Below, in pieces: positions 13,865 through 20,896 of a stretch of 23,626 bases of DNA. The notes below the pieces were generated by a model that had not been told where the DNA came from, did no database searches, and saw only the letters and a program-made list of their open reading frames with translations. Origin of the DNA: Brachyspira sp. CAG:484 (GTDB lineage: Bacteria > Cyanobacteriota > Vampirovibrionia > Gastranaerophilales > Gastranaerophilaceae). The stretch spans positions 1 through 23,626 of the forward strand of contig HF989708.1 of NCBI GenBank assembly GCA_000431315.1. Direction: 5' to 3'. The translations under genes were made by a program, and so were the position numbers. Positions within the stretch are counted from its first letter, which is position 1; the number at the start of each line of letters is the position of its first letter.

Positions 13865-14866
13865 CTACATATCAGTTTTAAAATTATATTTTATTAATTC
13901 AGGCAGAATTTCGAAAGCATCCCCAACCATACCATAATCCGCTATGTCAAATATAGGCGCATTTGCATCAGTATTAACAGCAATAATCTTATTTGAATTT
14001 TTCATGCCGATTGTGTGCTGTATTGCGCCGGATATACCACAGGCAATATACAATTTTGGAGTGACAGTTTTTCCGGTTTGTCCTATTTGCATTTCATGAG
14101 AAGCCAGCCCCATTTCAACTGCAACTCTGCTTGCGCCTACTGCAGCACCTATTTTATCCGCAAATTCTCTCAAAAGCCTGAAACCTTCTTCATTTTTCAT
14201 TCCTCTTCCACCGGCAACAATGATTTCGGCACTATCCAATTCGTTCAGGCTGTCTGTTAATTTTTTATGAAATTCAACTATTTCAATGCTTTTTGGAATA
14301 CTATCAAGATTTACTGATTTGTGTATAATTTCAGTTTGTTTAACATTATTTTTCTCAGCAGGTTTAAACACTTTGGGACGTACAGTTGCCATCTGCGGCA
14401 AATTTTTACAGAGAATAGTTGCCATCAGTTGACCGCCAAATGTCGGACGGGTGGCTGCGAGTTGTCCTTTGTCATTAATATCCAGCCCGGTACAGTCAGC
14501 CGTCAAGCCTGTATGAAGAGCCGTTGATATTCTTGGTGCCAAATCTCTTCCCTGATTTGTAGCACCTATTAATAGTATTTCCGGCTGAATTTCCTTTATT
14601 GTTTCAACTGCTGCTGTTGCAAAATAATCTGTACTGTAGATTTCAAACCTGTCATCTTCAATAGCGTATATTTTATCTATTCCGCTGTTAACAAATGCTT
14701 CTTTGTATTCATCTGCAAGTCCTTTTTTTGAAATCAATAAAGCATTAACTTCTGCATTATCAAGTTTTGCAGCCAGTTCTTGCGCCTTATTAGCAAGTTC
14801 AAAAAATGCTGTATGGATATAATTTTCTCTGGTAACTTCTGCGTATATAAGAATTTGCTTAGTCAT
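13865..14866 (-). CDS. etfA: Electron transfer flavoprotein, alpha subunit
   Basis: The FAD-binding alpha subunit of ETF, which passes electrons between flavin dehydrogenases and their partners. In 333 aa it has the N-terminal domain starting ILIYAEVTRENYIHTAFFEL, then the C-terminal FAD domain with VAGGRGMKNEEGF, VGASRVAVEMGLA, QIGQTGKTVTPKLYIACGIS and the closing NSNKIIAVNTDANAPIFDIA. All the usual FAD-contact segments are present. It overlaps the end of etfB by 8 bases, with GGAGG inside the etfB 3' end, so the two are translationally coupled. No acyl-CoA dehydrogenase gene is nearby, so its electron partner is not shown by the window. Confidence 0.96.
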   Translation of the reverse strand: MTKQILIYAEVTRENYIHTAFFELANKAQELAAKLDNAEVNALLISKKGLADEYKEAFVNSGIDKIYAIEDDRFEIYSTDYFATAAVETIKEIQPEILLIGATNQGRDLAPRISTALHTGLTADCTGLDINDKGQLAATRPTFGGQLMATILCKNLPQMATVRPKVFKPAEKNNVKQTEIIHKSVNLDSIPKSIEIVEFHKKLTDSLNELDSAEIIVAGGRGMKNEEGFRLLREFADKIGAAVGASRVAVEMGLASHEMQIGQTGKTVTPKLYIACGISGAIQHTIGMKNSNKIIAVNTDANAPIFDIADYGMVGDAFEILPELIKYNFKTDM

Positions 14867-15644
14867 TTTGACCTCCTAAGCAGCTGTGAATTTTTTTAGA
14901 AAGCTCTTCAGTAGTATTACAAAATTCACATGCAGTTTCTTTCGGAGCCGGGCGGAAAGCTTTGCTGACGTAAGTTGGAGAACCTTTCAGCCCTACTTCT
15001 TCTGCGCTTAGCCCTAAGTCTTCAAAACCGTATGTTTTAATTTCAGCATTTATAGCTTTTTTTATACCGTTAATTTTTGCTCTGGTTGGTTCAAAATAAT
15101 CTTTTAAAACACATATTAATGCAGGAAGTTTAACCCTGATAATTTCTGTTCCGTCATCGAGTTCTCTTCGTACCGTAATAGTTCCGTCGTCATATGAAAG
15201 AATTTCCTGCACAAAAGTTACCTGTGGAATACTTAATGTGTTAGCAATACTTGGACCGGTTTGTGCTGTATCACCGTCAATAGCAAACTGTCCGCATATT
15301 ATTAAATCAAAATCAGACAGTTTTTCTTTTATTGCTGTACCTATTGTCTTACCTGTTGCGTATGTATCTGCAGCAGCGAACTTTCTGTCAGAAAGTAATA
15401 TACCCTCATCAACACCTGTAGCTAAAGTTTTTTTCAGCATATCCGCAGCCTGAAACGGCCCCATTGTAAGAGCCGTTATTTTTATATTATCGTAAGACCT
15501 TTTTAACTTTAGTGCAGCTTCAATTGCATAAACATCATACGGATTTATAATGCTTTCCAGACCTTCTCGTTGGATAGTATTATTTTCTGTCCATTTTATA
15601 TCAGAGGTGTCAGGAACCTGTTTTATGCACAATACAATTTTCAT
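14859..15644 (-). CDS. etfB: Electron transfer flavoprotein, beta subunit
   Basis: The 261-aa beta subunit of ETF. It begins MKIVLCIKQVPDTSDIKWTE, then NPYDVYAIEAALKLK, the signature-like SDRKFAAADTYATGKTIG, CGQFAIDGDTAQTGPSIANT and a C-terminal VGLKGSPTYVSKAF. These segments are typical of ETFs from anaerobes, some of which bifurcate electrons, but sequence alone does not establish bifurcation here. ATG 15644 is chosen over the in-frame ATG at 15659 because it gives the standard MKIV start and has GAGAGA about 7 bases upstream. Downstream etfA overlaps by 8 bases. Confidence 0.96.
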   Translation of the reverse strand: MKIVLCIKQVPDTSDIKWTENNTIQREGLESIINPYDVYAIEAALKLKRSYDNIKITALTMGPFQAADMLKKTLATGVDEGILLSDRKFAAADTYATGKTIGTAIKEKLSDFDLIICGQFAIDGDTAQTGPSIANTLSIPQVTFVQEILSYDDGTITVRRELDDGTEIIRVKLPALICVLKDYFEPTRAKINGIKKAINAEIKTYGFEDLGLSAEEVGLKGSPTYVSKAFRPAPKETACEFCNTTEELSKKIHSCLGGQND

Positions 15645-15683
15645 ATAAAATTCTCTCAAGCTTATAATATTAACTATTATAAA

Positions 15684-15872
15684 TTATATGCGTTTCTTTG
15701 GCACTTGTCTGGTATTCGCATCCAACAGGGCATCATAAGCAATGATGTACAATGCGCATTTTTTTATATTAGGAACATACCAGGCGCATCTTTCCTGTGT
15801 GCAAACCTTATCTATATCACAGCCTGCACTCATTAGCGGGCAAAACGGAATATCATTTTTCTTTTCAGCCAT
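15684..15872 (-). CDS. Cysteine-rich 62-aa mini-protein, possible metal or Fe-S binder
   Basis: A small protein starting MAEKKNDIPFCPLMSAG with five Cys at about 11, 18, 24, 29 and 39, including the pattern C-x4-CAWY-x6-C. Small proteins with CP...CxxxxCAWY patterns occur in many anaerobes; their function is unknown to me. The spacing could bind zinc or an iron-sulfur cluster. AGGAG lies about 10 bases before ATG. It sits between the NfnA-like gene (25 bases upstream) and etfB (39 bases downstream) on the same strand, so a role next to these flavoproteins, as a small redox or assembly partner, is an inference from position. Confidence 0.8.
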   Translation of the reverse strand: MAEKKNDIPFCPLMSAGCDIDKVCTQERCAWYVPNIKKCALYIIAYDALLDANTRQVPKKRI

Positions 15873-15897
15873 TTCTTCAATTCTCCTAATTTATTAA

Positions 15898-16743
15898 TTA
15901 TGCTTTAGCTCCAGCTTGTTTTAACAAGTTACAATTTTCATCGCGTTTTCTTTCCTGATCTTTATAAATTTTTGTTCTGTTGATAACTTCATCAAAATCG
16001 ATTTTGTGAGCATCAAAATCAGGTCCGTCAACACAGGCAAACTTAACTTCGCCGCCGACAGTAACTCTGCAAGCACCGCACATTCCTGTTCCGTCAACCA
16101 TAATAGGGTTCATGCTTGCTTCAGTGTATATTCCTTTATCTCTTGTAAGATTTGCAACTGCTCTCATCATAGGCATAGGTCCTACAGCAATTGCGTAATC
16201 AATTTTTTCCTGGTTCATTAATCTTTCCATAACCTGGGTTACAAATCCTTTTTCTCCCATAGAACCATCATCAGTTGTAATAAATAATTCTGTGCAGGCA
16301 TCTTTCATTTTATCAGCCCAGAAGATAAGGTCTTTATTTCTTGCACCCATAATCATGTAAACTTTGTTGCCGGCTTCTTTAAAAGCTTTGGCAATCAAAT
16401 AGCAAGGTGCAGCACCGTAGCCGCCGGCAAGACAAACAACTGTTCCGTATTTTTTGATATGAGTTGGCTTTCCTAAAGGTCCAACGATGTCTGCAATTTC
16501 ATCACCTACGCCGAGTGCAGCAAGTTTTTTAGTTGAGTAACCTACTGCCATAAATACTAAAGTTAAAGCTCCTGTTTCTTTGTTTACATCTGCTATTGTC
16601 AGAGGCACTCTTTCTCCGTTTTCATCAGCTCTAAAAATAATAAACTGACCGGCTTGTGCGTTTCTTACAACATAAGGCGCGTCAATTGTTATTTCAAATT
16701 GATTTGGACAAATTTCTTTCTTTGATAAAATTTTATATCCCAT
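15898..16743 (-). CDS. NfnA-like / sulfide dehydrogenase-type FAD-NAD(P) and [2Fe-2S] subunit
   Basis: A 281-aa flavoprotein of the ferredoxin-NADP reductase fold. The FAD-binding part is at the N-terminus (RVPLTIADVN), the NAD(P)-binding part contains VCLAGGYGAAPCYLIAKAF and VGPMPMMRA, and the C-terminal DGTGMCGAC...FACVDGP motif supplies Asp217 and Cys222, 225 and 237 as likely [2Fe-2S] ligands, as known for the small subunit of NfnAB. NfnAB transhydrogenase couples NADH, NADPH and ferredoxin. The large subunit NfnB (GltD-like) is not in the window, so the partner must be elsewhere or different. GGAGAG lies about 8 bases upstream of ATG, and a strong promoter precedes it. It heads the operon with the Cys-rich protein and etfBA. 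Confidence 0.92.
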   Translation of the reverse strand: MGYKILSKKEICPNQFEITIDAPYVVRNAQAGQFIIFRADENGERVPLTIADVNKETGALTLVFMAVGYSTKKLAALGVGDEIADIVGPLGKPTHIKKYGTVVCLAGGYGAAPCYLIAKAFKEAGNKVYMIMGARNKDLIFWADKMKDACTELFITTDDGSMGEKGFVTQVMERLMNQEKIDYAIAVGPMPMMRAVANLTRDKGIYTEASMNPIMVDGTGMCGACRVTVGGEVKFACVDGPDFDAHKIDFDEVINRTKIYKDQERKRDENCNLLKQAGAKA

Positions 16744-16775
16744 TTGTTTATCTCTCCTTACTAACTTATGTAAAT

Positions 16776-16804
16776 ATTATACACAAAGTAAGAAATATAA
16801 TCAA
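16776..16804 (-). promoter_or_regulatory. Promoter of the NfnA-like / etfBA operon
   Basis: On the minus strand: -35 TTGATT (16799-16804), 17-base spacer, -10 TATAAT (16776-16781). It lies just after the P5 stop and about 33 bases before the NfnA-like ATG. Confidence 0.7.
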
Positions 16805-16806
16805 GA

Positions 16807-17519
16807 TTAATAACTAACCTTATAAGGATAATCATCGGGAATTTTCCAGTTATTTAGCTGTATAAGAGCTGTGCAGAAATTTCTACCAATAACGCTTCCT
16901 TCCATTTTATTTGTGTAGCATAAATCTTCAAGATGTTCTCTTGTCCTGTCCCAACGGAATTTCCAAGGCTCAAAACCCCTATTAACGTGATAAACCCATT
17001 TCCACTCCTCAGTTTCCTTGTCTGGACCGGTCGGATAAAAATTAAATGCGAATACACAAGTTCCTATTTTATTGCCGTTATCAATACATTTTTGAGCTTT
17101 CCCGGGGTAGAAATACCAATCTCTTGTAGAGTAGTCCATGGCTCTTAGAGCACTTCCGTCAGGGAAATATACTATAAGGCTTCCGTCTGATAATAACTCT
17201 GTTTTAATTATTTTTATATAAGGTGCAAAATATTTATTAAACCATTTTTCTGTTTCAGAACTTCCGGGTACGGGTTTCCGTCTTTGTCAATTTCTGCTCC
17301 GGTCAAATCTGCATACCAGTATTTTTTATCACCGTAATCAACTTCGGCAAGCCTTACAGCCTGATTTATTGTGGAATAGAATTTCATTAATCTTGTTTCT
17401 ACTACCTTGTTGTTGTTTTTCTGAATAAGAGCAGGCAATGTAAATGCAGCAACAACACCTATAATTCCAAGAGTAATTAAGATTTCTGCAAGAGTGAAAG
17501 CATGTAGATATTTTTTCAT
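16807..17519 (-). pseudogene. Type IV pilin-like protein P5, interrupted by a one-base frameshift
   Basis: The 5' part (17519 to about 17264) encodes MKKYLHA then FTLAEILITLGIIGVVAA, LMKFYSTINQAVRLAEVDYG and a region ending GNPYP. The frame then runs into a stop at 17214. In the -1 frame the protein resumes as GSSETEKWFNKYFAPYIKII, SLIVYFPDGSALRAMDYS and a C-terminus NNWKIPDDYPYKVSY, matching the ends of P1, P2 and P4. One missing base near 17264-17270 (CCGGGTA on the plus strand) explains both. No clear slippery heptamer is seen, so it is a mutation or a sequence error. Ala precedes the cleavage site, as in P2. The full product would be about 237 aa. AAAGG lies 7 bases upstream of ATG. Divergent from H4. 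Confidence 0.85.
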
Positions 17520-17541
17520 AATTTAACCTTTCTTTACAAAA

Positions 17542-17598
17542 ATTACATTATTTATATTGTAATAATACGAATTATATTGTAAATACAAAAATTGTCAA
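17542..17598 (-). promoter_or_regulatory. P5 consensus promoter with two TATATTGTAA repeats
   Basis: On the minus strand: -35 TTGACA (17593-17598), 16-base spacer, -10 TATAAT (17571-17576), both perfect consensus. TATATTGTAA occurs at 17553-17562 and 17573-17582 on the plus strand, exactly 20 bp apart (about two helical turns). One copy overlaps the -10 and the other lies just past the transcription start. ATTACA (17542-17547) and TGTAAT (17558-17563) form an inverted pair. A strong promoter blocked by H4 is the natural model. Confidence 0.68.
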
Positions 17599-17640
17599 AT
17601 TTATAATCACTAAAGATAAGGTTTTTTGGCATATTACTTT

Positions 17641-17646
17641 TATAAT
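17641..17646 (+). promoter_or_regulatory. -10 box for a leaderless H4 mRNA
   Basis: A perfect TATAAT followed by six bases and then the ATG at 17653; no SD is present. The expected transcription start coincides with the start codon. No convincing -35 is seen. Confidence 0.48.
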
Positions 17647-17652
17647 TAAAGA

Positions 17653-17865
17653 ATGGAAGCTAAAAGTGCCCGAGAAGTCGTAAAAATTTTATTGATGAAA
17701 AATAAAGTTTCGCTGAGTAAACTGGCGAGAATGTTATCAACCGAAGATAAAAAAGTATATCAGCAGTCGCTTTCTGCAAAGTTGATAAACGGAACTCTTA
17801 AATATAATGAGATGGTTCAAATTTGCGAGCTTTTGGGATACGAAATAGAGTTTAAAAAATTATAA
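17653..17865 (+). CDS. Small HTH regulator-like protein (H4), divergent from P5
   Basis: A 70-aa protein. The region KILLMKNKVSLSKLARMLST then SLSAKLINGTLKYNEMVQIC and ELLGYEIEFKKL has the helix pattern of small XRE/phage-repressor-like HTH proteins (LAR-x-L, N-G-T-x-x-Y, L-x-Y-E-I-E-F). It is the least typical of the five regulators. The start ATG 17653 lacks an SD and is preceded by TATAAT at the spacing of a leaderless transcript. It stands head to head with P5, whose promoter carries the spaced repeats it probably binds, and 78 bases upstream of glyS, which has its own promoter. Confidence 0.78.
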   Translation: MEAKSAREVVKILLMKNKVSLSKLARMLSTEDKKVYQQSLSAKLINGTLKYNEMVQICELLGYEIEFKKL

Positions 17866-17879
17866 AAAGTAATATAAGC

Positions 17880-17908
17880 TTTACAATATTTCTTGCTTTA
17901 TCTATAAT
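17880..17908 (+). promoter_or_regulatory. glyS promoter
   Basis: -35 TTTACA (17880-17885), 17-base spacer, -10 TATAAT (17903-17908), start expected near 17915, about 29 bases before the glyS ATG. Confidence 0.6.
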
Positions 17909-17943
17909 TTTCTTACATTTATAATAATTATAGAAGGTGAGAA

Positions 17944-20013
17944 ATGAGTAAATATTTATTGGAAATAGGAACAGAGGAACTTCCTTACAGATTTATTCCA
18001 CAGGCTATAGAACAGTTAAAAAACGGATTTGAAGGATTTTTAAAAGATAATAAAGTCGGATATGAAAAGGTTGACGTTTATGCAACTCCGCGGCGTCTGG
18101 CTGTAATTATCAGCGGGCTGGAAACTCAGACCTCTGATGAAACAAAAATTGTCAAAGGTCCTATTGCGAAAGTTGCATATGATGAAAGCGGAAATCTTAC
18201 TAGAGCCGGTGAAGGTTTTGCCAGAAAAAACGGGCTGGCTCCGGAAGATCTGTATGTTGAAAACGATTACGTGCATGCAAAGATTGTTATTAAAGGAAAA
18301 TCAATCGTTGAACTTTTACAGGAAAATGTTCCGGTAATATTCTCAAAACTCCAGGGCTCACATTTTATGAGATGGGGGTATAATGATCAGAAATTCTCCC
18401 GTCCGATAAAATGGATAGTGTCCCTTCTTGATAAAGAAGAAGTAAAAGTGAAAATTATTGATAAAGAATCTTCAAATGTTTCGCGCGGACACAGGTTTGC
18501 CCAGCAGAATGTTATTATCGGGCACCCTGATGATTACGTTGAAATTATGCGTAATTGCTGTGTAATTGTAGACCAAAATGAACGTAAACAAATTATTGTT
18601 GATAAAGCTAAGGCAGAAGCTGCAAAGCTTGGCGCTGAACCTTATTATACAGATGATTTGCTTGATGAAGTAACATTTATTACAGAATATCCGGTTCCTG
18701 CAGCATGTGAATTTTCCGAAGAATACCTTAAGCTTCCGGAAGAACTGGTTGTTACCGTAATGGCAGTTCACCAGAGATATTTTGCTTTATATAAAGATGG
18801 AAAGCTGATAAATAAATTTATTACAATGACAAACTATATCGGCGATGAGTTTGCTAATATCAAAGCCGGTAATGTAAGAGTTATTAAAGCTCGTCTTGAT
18901 GACGCTGTATTCTTCTTTAATGAAGATACTAAAAAACCTCTTGCTGATTACGTTGAAGATTTAAAAGGCGTAACTTTCCAAAAAGGCATGGGCTCTGTTT
19001 ATGATAAAACACAAAGATTAATTACTCTTTCAAAAGATATAGCAAAAGAGCTGAATGTTCCTTCAAAAGATATTGAAAGAACGGCACTCCTTTGTAAAGC
19101 TGACTTGGTTACACAGCTTGTATTTGAGTTTACCGAGCTTCAGGGATATATCGGTTCGGATTATGCAAGAGTTGCCGGAGAAGATGCAAGAGTTGTAGAA
19201 GGGATAAAAGAACACTACTTCCCGCTCAATGCTGAGAGTGAAACCGCAAAAGGTATTGAAGGTCAGGTTGTCGGGATTGCCGATAAACTTGATACGATTT
19301 GTGCGGTATTTGCAGACGGTAAAAAACCTACAGGCTCATCTGATCCTCTGGGTGTAAGACGTGCTGCGCTCGGAATAATCAGAACTGTTTTGAATAATGA
19401 TTTAAAAATTAACCTTAGCAATTTGATACAGAAAGATCTGCTTCTTTTACCGGTATCAATTGAAACTTCTTCAGAAAAAAATGCGCTTCAAAAAATTGCA
19501 GATACGGTTAAGAAAAATGTAGCAAGAATTGCACCAGACAAATGTCTTGCTGAAATTAACGAATTTTTCGTTCAAAGGTTAATAATCTTACTGAGTGATA
19601 AATACAGTAAAAATGTCCTCGAGGCATGCGCTTCTAATAAAAATCCAATGGAAGATCTGGCAGATTATATTGCTCGCGTAAAAGTTGTCCAAACACTTGA
19701 TAATCAGGCTCTTCTTGAAAGTGCAAACAGGGTCATCAGAATTTTGAAAGAAAATTCAAAATCACAGGTGAACAAAGACTTGTTCAAAGAGGCGTCTGAA
19801 GGCATGCTCTACAGAGAAATTCAATCTGTAGACGAAAACGCAGATTACGCGGCATATCTTGAACAGTTAATTTCGATTAATCCGGCTGTTGAAAAATTCT
19901 TTGATGAAGTTCTTGTCATGGATAATGACGAAAAAGTTAAAGAAAACAGGCTGGCTTTATTAACATTACTAAAGAAAAAATATGAAGTTTTGACTGATTT
20001 TAGCAAGTTATAA
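17944..20013 (+). CDS. glyS: Glycyl-tRNA synthetase, beta subunit
   Basis: Beta subunit of the bacterial alpha2-beta2 glycyl-tRNA synthetase, which charges tRNA-Gly. The 689-aa product has the usual length and N-terminus (LLEIGTEELPYRFIPQAIEQ), AGEGFARKNG, AVHQRYFALYKDG, an HD-like central segment (GEDARVVEGIKEHYFPLNAE), the conserved SSDPLGVRRAALGIIR and the C-terminal tRNA-binding region with MDNDEKVKENRLALL. AAGGTGAG lies immediately upstream of ATG. The alpha subunit gene glyQ, usually directly upstream, is not in the window; the neighbour there is HTH gene H4. A split glyQ/glyS arrangement is known in other bacteria. Confidence 0.97.
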   Translation: MSKYLLEIGTEELPYRFIPQAIEQLKNGFEGFLKDNKVGYEKVDVYATPRRLAVIISGLETQTSDETKIVKGPIAKVAYDESGNLTRAGEGFARKNGLAPEDLYVENDYVHAKIVIKGKSIVELLQENVPVIFSKLQGSHFMRWGYNDQKFSRPIKWIVSLLDKEEVKVKIIDKESSNVSRGHRFAQQNVIIGHPDDYVEIMRNCCVIVDQNERKQIIVDKAKAEAAKLGAEPYYTDDLLDEVTFITEYPVPAACEFSEEYLKLPEELVVTVMAVHQRYFALYKDGKLINKFITMTNYIGDEFANIKAGNVRVIKARLDDAVFFFNEDTKKPLADYVEDLKGVTFQKGMGSVYDKTQRLITLSKDIAKELNVPSKDIERTALLCKADLVTQLVFEFTELQGYIGSDYARVAGEDARVVEGIKEHYFPLNAESETAKGIEGQVVGIADKLDTICAVFADGKKPTGSSDPLGVRRAALGIIRTVLNNDLKINLSNLIQKDLLLLPVSIETSSEKNALQKIADTVKKNVARIAPDKCLAEINEFFVQRLIILLSDKYSKNVLEACASNKNPMEDLADYIARVKVVQTLDNQALLESANRVIRILKENSKSQVNKDLFKEASEGMLYREIQSVDENADYAAYLEQLISINPAVEKFFDEVLVMDNDEKVKENRLALLTLLKKKYEVLTDFSKL

Positions 20014-20145
20014 CCGGCTTTATGCTGATTTATAAAGAATTGTAAATAATCATTCAAAAAGAGTAAATTATTTTTTTCAGGTTACTTTAAAATAGTACAA
20101 TAAGGTAGTGAATTTCAATTCAACTAATCAAAGGTAGAGGTTCTT

Positions 20146-20460
20146 ATGTTAAACCGATTTAGAAATCTAAAGATTGTAAGAAAGCTGAAAAATGAAATCA
20201 GCCCGAGATTAAGATGGTTAATGTTTGAAAAACAGAACATTGATAAATCTTCGCCTGAATACATAAAAATGATTAGCGGAGTTGAGGATATACAAACAAA
20301 TTCTGACGAACGCAGGCTGGAAGCAATGGTCAGAGAACAACTCAAGGAAGAGTTCCCGAATATCGAGAACATGAAATCCTATGAACTTCTTGTTGATGCA
20401 GTAATGCACAATTTAAAGAAAAAACAGCTTCAAGCCACTGAAGACCTTGATATTGAATAG
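20146..20460 (+). CDS. Hypothetical 104-aa helical protein
   Basis: Not recognised. A basic N-terminus (MLNRFRNLKIVRKLKNEISP) is followed by acidic, helical sequence with ISGVEDIQTNSDERRLEAMV and a C-terminus rich in Glu and Asp. No signal peptide or membrane segment. GAGG lies 5 bases before ATG. A possible -10 TACAAT at 20096-20101 precedes it without a good -35. A terminator follows 41 bases after the stop, so it is probably a single-gene unit. Confidence 0.72.
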   Translation: MLNRFRNLKIVRKLKNEISPRLRWLMFEKQNIDKSSPEYIKMISGVEDIQTNSDERRLEAMVREQLKEEFPNIENMKSYELLVDAVMHNLKKKQLQATEDLDIE

Positions 20461-20500
20461 GTCTGGAAAAAGGAGAAAATAACTCCAATTATGAAAAAGA

Positions 20501-20534
20501 AAATAATACCCCGTAGCGGGTGTTATTTTTTTTT
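20501..20534 (+). terminator. Rho-independent terminator after the 104-aa gene
   Basis: AATAATACCCCG / CGGGTGTTATT stem with a TAG loop, one bulged C and a G-T pair, running into about nine T. Confidence 0.85.
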
Positions 20535-20585
20535 ACTTAAGAATAATTTGTTTTAGGGTGAATGGGAAAAGAAAGGAGAATTCAT

Positions 20586-20819
20586 ATGACAACAATTATC
20601 GGGGTTAATTTAACAAACAGAGCGGAATGCTCGGCAGAGTTCCAGCAAATCCTTACAAAATACGGATGTTCTATCAGAACCAGAATAGGACTGCATCATT
20701 CCGAACAGGACGTTTGTTTGAATAGAGGAATTGTTCTTCTGGATTTAAAAGATGATGGTCAGGAGCTTATTGATGAACTTTCAAAACACTGGGAAGTTCA
20801 GACAATGAAGTTTGAATAG
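20586..20819 (+). CDS. ACT-like small protein of the TM1266 / iron-only hydrogenase regulator type
   Basis: A 77-aa protein with the pattern of a single ACT-like (ferredoxin-fold) domain: IIGVNLTNRAECSAEFQQIL then a strand KYGCSIRTRIGLHH, a strand GIVLLDLKD, a helix ELIDELSKHW and a closing strand EVQTMKF. The same order occurs in TM1266-type proteins found beside [FeFe]-hydrogenase genes, with a role not settled. Here no hydrogenase gene is nearby. It also carries Cys14, Cys26 and Cys43 and an HH pair, which could bind metal. ATG 20586 is chosen because AAAGGAG lies 7 bases upstream; the open frame to 20562 has no good SD. Confidence 0.68.
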   Translation: MTTIIGVNLTNRAECSAEFQQILTKYGCSIRTRIGLHHSEQDVCLNRGIVLLDLKDDGQELIDELSKHWEVQTMKFE

Positions 20820-20865
20820 TTAAGATATGTAAACATTTGTTTGCTTAATAGCAAAAATAAACTTT

Positions 20866-20893
20866 TACGGATATTTATGTAAAGGGATCCGTA
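20866..20893 (+). promoter_or_regulatory. Possible RNA hairpin before the phosphoesterase start
   Basis: TACGGAT (20866-20872) pairs with ATCCGTA (20887-20893) around a 14-base loop that contains AAAGGG, just before the ATG at 20897. The loop could present the SD. Upstream, TTTGCT-TAAT-AGCAAA (20840-20855) is a second small inverted repeat. Confidence 0.35.
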
Positions 20894-20896
20894 GAG

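Noticed and set aside
17255..17280. Programmed -1 frameshifting to make full-length P5
   Set aside because: No X-XXY-YYZ slippery heptamer or strong downstream structure is visible at the junction; a deletion or sequence error is simpler.
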